Source: Neorhizobium lilium (lineage in GTDB: Bacteria; Pseudomonadota; Alphaproteobacteria; Rhizobiales; Rhizobiaceae). Taken from it: a stretch of DNA of 64,000 nt. Both the position numbers and the translations under genes were made by a program. The DNA is taken from positions 1 to 64,000 of the forward strand of contig NZ_SBIP01000005.1 of NCBI RefSeq assembly GCF_004053875.1, in the 5' to 3' direction. Below are positions 62,716 through 64,000 of this stretch, piece after piece. Each line of letters starts with the position of its first letter. Position 1 is the stretch's first letter. The notes under the pieces are model-generated. The model did no database searches and was not told the origin of the DNA. It saw nothing but the letters and a program-made list of their open reading frames with translations.

Positions 62716-64000
62716 TCAGGAATTCAGAGCCGGAAGCAGTCCCTCGGAAACGCTGCCGATCAGGCGGCCATCGGCCACCAGAGCGGTTGCGGCTTCCAGA
62801 TCGGGTGCAAGGTAGCGGTCCTCTTGGAGGGTAGGCACGACCGAGCGAAGGCAGACGATCGCGCTCTGCAGTTCAGGGCTGGTGGTCAGGGGTGCACGGA
62901 AATCGATTCCCTGGGCAGCCGTCATGGCCTCGATGCCGATAATGCCGAACAGATTCTGCGTCATAGTAAGCAGGCGGCGGGCGCCATGGCAGGCCATGGA
63001 GACATGGTCTTCCTGGTTGGCGGAGGTGGGTGTGGAATCGACCGATGCCGGGTGCGACATCTGCTTGTTCTCGCTCATCAGAGCGGCGGAAGTGACTTCG
63101 GCAATCATCAGGCCGGAGTTCAGGCCGGGCTTCAATGCGAGGAATGCGGGCAAGCCGTAGGACAGGGCCGGATCGACCATGAGGGCAACGCGCCGCTGGG
63201 CGATCGCGCCGATCTCGCAGATGGCGATAGCGATCTGGTCGGCGGCAAAGGCGACGGGCTCGGCATGGAAATTGCCACCGGAGACGACACTGCCATCGGA
63301 CAGAACCAAGGGATTGTCGGTCACGGCATTGGCTTCGATCTCGAGCGTGCGGGCCGCCATGCGCAGCAGGTCCAGGCAGGCGCCGTCCACCTGGGGCTGG
63401 CAGCGGATGCAGTAGGGGTCCTGGACCCGCTCGTCGCCCTCCAGATGGCTCTGGCGGATGACCGAGCCCTCCAGCAGCGCTCGAAGAGCCGTCGCCGTAT
63501 CGATCTGGCCCTTGTGGCCGCGCAATGTGTGAATATCAGCCGTAAACGGCGCCGATGAACCCATGGCGGCATCCGTAGACATGGCGCCGGTGATCAAGGC
63601 TGCCTGGGCGGCGCGGTGAGTACGGAAGAGGCCGGCGAGCGCCAGCGCAGTCGATGCCTGGGTGCCGTTGATCAGAGCAAGACCTTCCTTGGCGGCAAGC
63701 ACCACGGGACGCAAACCTGCACGTGCCAGGGCCTCTGCGCCGGTCAGTCTTTCGCCGGCAAAGTATGCTTCGGCCTCCCCCATCATCACCGCAGCGAAAT
63801 GGGCAAGTGGGGCGAGATCGCCCGAAGCGCCGACGGAGCCTTTTTCGGGAATGACCGGGGTCACGCCCTTTTCCAGCATGTCTTCGATGAGGCGGACCAG
63901 TTCCAGCCGGACGCCGGATGCGCCGCGCCCGAGCGAAATCAGTTTCAGCGCCATGATGAGGCGGGTGATCTCTTCCGGCAAAGCCGCGCCGACGCCGCAG
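62716..64000 (-). CDS. hutH: Histidine ammonia-lyase, 5' end outside the window
   Basis: About 428 C-terminal residues of a ~510-aa enzyme; the frame is open to the window edge. The MIO cofactor triad A-S-G lies in [14 protein letters not shown]. Further family blocks are [54 protein letters not shown] and [16 protein letters not shown]. It removes ammonia from histidine to give urocanate and is the first of the minus-strand hut genes here. Confidence 0.97.
   Translation of the reverse strand, partial: CGVGAALPEEITRLIMALKLISLGRGASGVRLELVRLIEDMLEKGVTPVIPEKGSVGASGDLAPLAHFAAVMMGEAEAYFAGERLTGAEALARAGLRPVVLAAKEGLALINGTQASTALALAGLFRTHRAAQAALITGAMSTDAAMGSSAPFTADIHTLRGHKGQIDTATALRALLEGSVIRQSHLEGDERVQDPYCIRCQPQVDGACLDLLRMAARTLEIEANAVTDNPLVLSDGSVVSGGNFHAEPVAFAADQIAIAICEIGAIAQRRVALMVDPALSYGLPAFLALKPGLNSGLMIAEVTSAALMSENKQMSHPASVDSTPTSANQEDHVSMACHGARRLLTMTQNLFGIIGIEAMTAAQGIDFRAPLTTSPELQSAIVCLRSVVPTLQEDRYLAPDLEAATALVADGRLIGSVSEGLLPALNS

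Overview
The window looks like a chromosomal or large-replicon segment of a Rhizobiaceae bacterium (Rhizobium, Agrobacterium or Ensifer relatives). Support comes from high GC with strong GC3 bias, an initiator tRNA with the rhizobial-type anticodon stem placed as at the end of an rRNA operon, a RIME-like palindromic repeat, and many ABC-transporter/catabolic operons with overlapping genes. No phage, conjugation or CRISPR genes are seen. Species assignment is inference.

Layout. (1) 32-155: initiator tRNA-Met and terminator. (2) 478-11042: a divergent GntR-type regulator and a ten-gene operon. It encodes a polar amino-acid ABC importer (binding protein frameshifted), an M20 hydrolase, an enolase-superfamily enzyme, a metal-free M24 (creatinase/DoeA-like) hydrolase, a free-standing CTP-synthase-type glutamine amidotransferase, a VOC protein, a D-2-hydroxyacid dehydrogenase and a D-amino-acid aminotransferase. 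I do not recognise the whole pathway. (3) 11044-11650: LysR remnant. (4) 11837-22060: organosulfur operon with three luciferase-like flavin monooxygenases (LLM), an M20 deacetylase, a GNAT acetyltransferase, a fused permease-ATPase with two tandem binding proteins, and a cystathionine beta-lyase. (5) 28520 down to 22485, minus strand: a dszABC-like operon with two DszB-like desulfinases that keep the catalytic Cys/His/Arg, a DszC-like flavoprotein, a DszA-like monooxygenase, an NmrA-type reductase and a chimeric remnant. (6) 28806-29745: mosaic of gene fragments. (7) 30033-41857: dipeptide-type ABC importer, methionine-type ABC importer (metQNI), two SfnB/DszC-type flavoproteins and another NtaA/DmoA-type monooxygenase. 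(8) 42161-43748: GlxA-type AraC regulator and a frameshifted cysteine hydrolase. (9) 44613-57671: surface polysaccharide locus with an OPX lipoprotein, sugar oxidoreductases, SDR epimerases including a glycosidase-epimerase fusion, one GT4 and three CgeB-type glycosyltransferases, a UDP-glucuronate decarboxylase and a methyltransferase. (10) 57749-64000: Lrp regulator, arginase and ornithine cyclodeaminase, then hutD, hutU and a partial hutH.

How it works together. Regions 4, 5 and 7 together form about 30 kb apparently devoted to importing organosulfur compounds and breaking C-S bonds with reduced flavin. They hold five LLM monooxygenases, three acyl-CoA-dehydrogenase-fold flavoproteins, two desulfinase homologues and three ABC systems, but no recognisable flavin reductase, which must come from elsewhere. 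Several decayed genes (LysR, SBP, FAD/NmrA chimera, DppB/SBP/OsmC mosaic) show that the locus has been rearranged. The most novel points are the paired DszB-like enzymes, the uncharacterised region-2 operon and the glycosidase/CDP-paratose-2-epimerase-like fusion.
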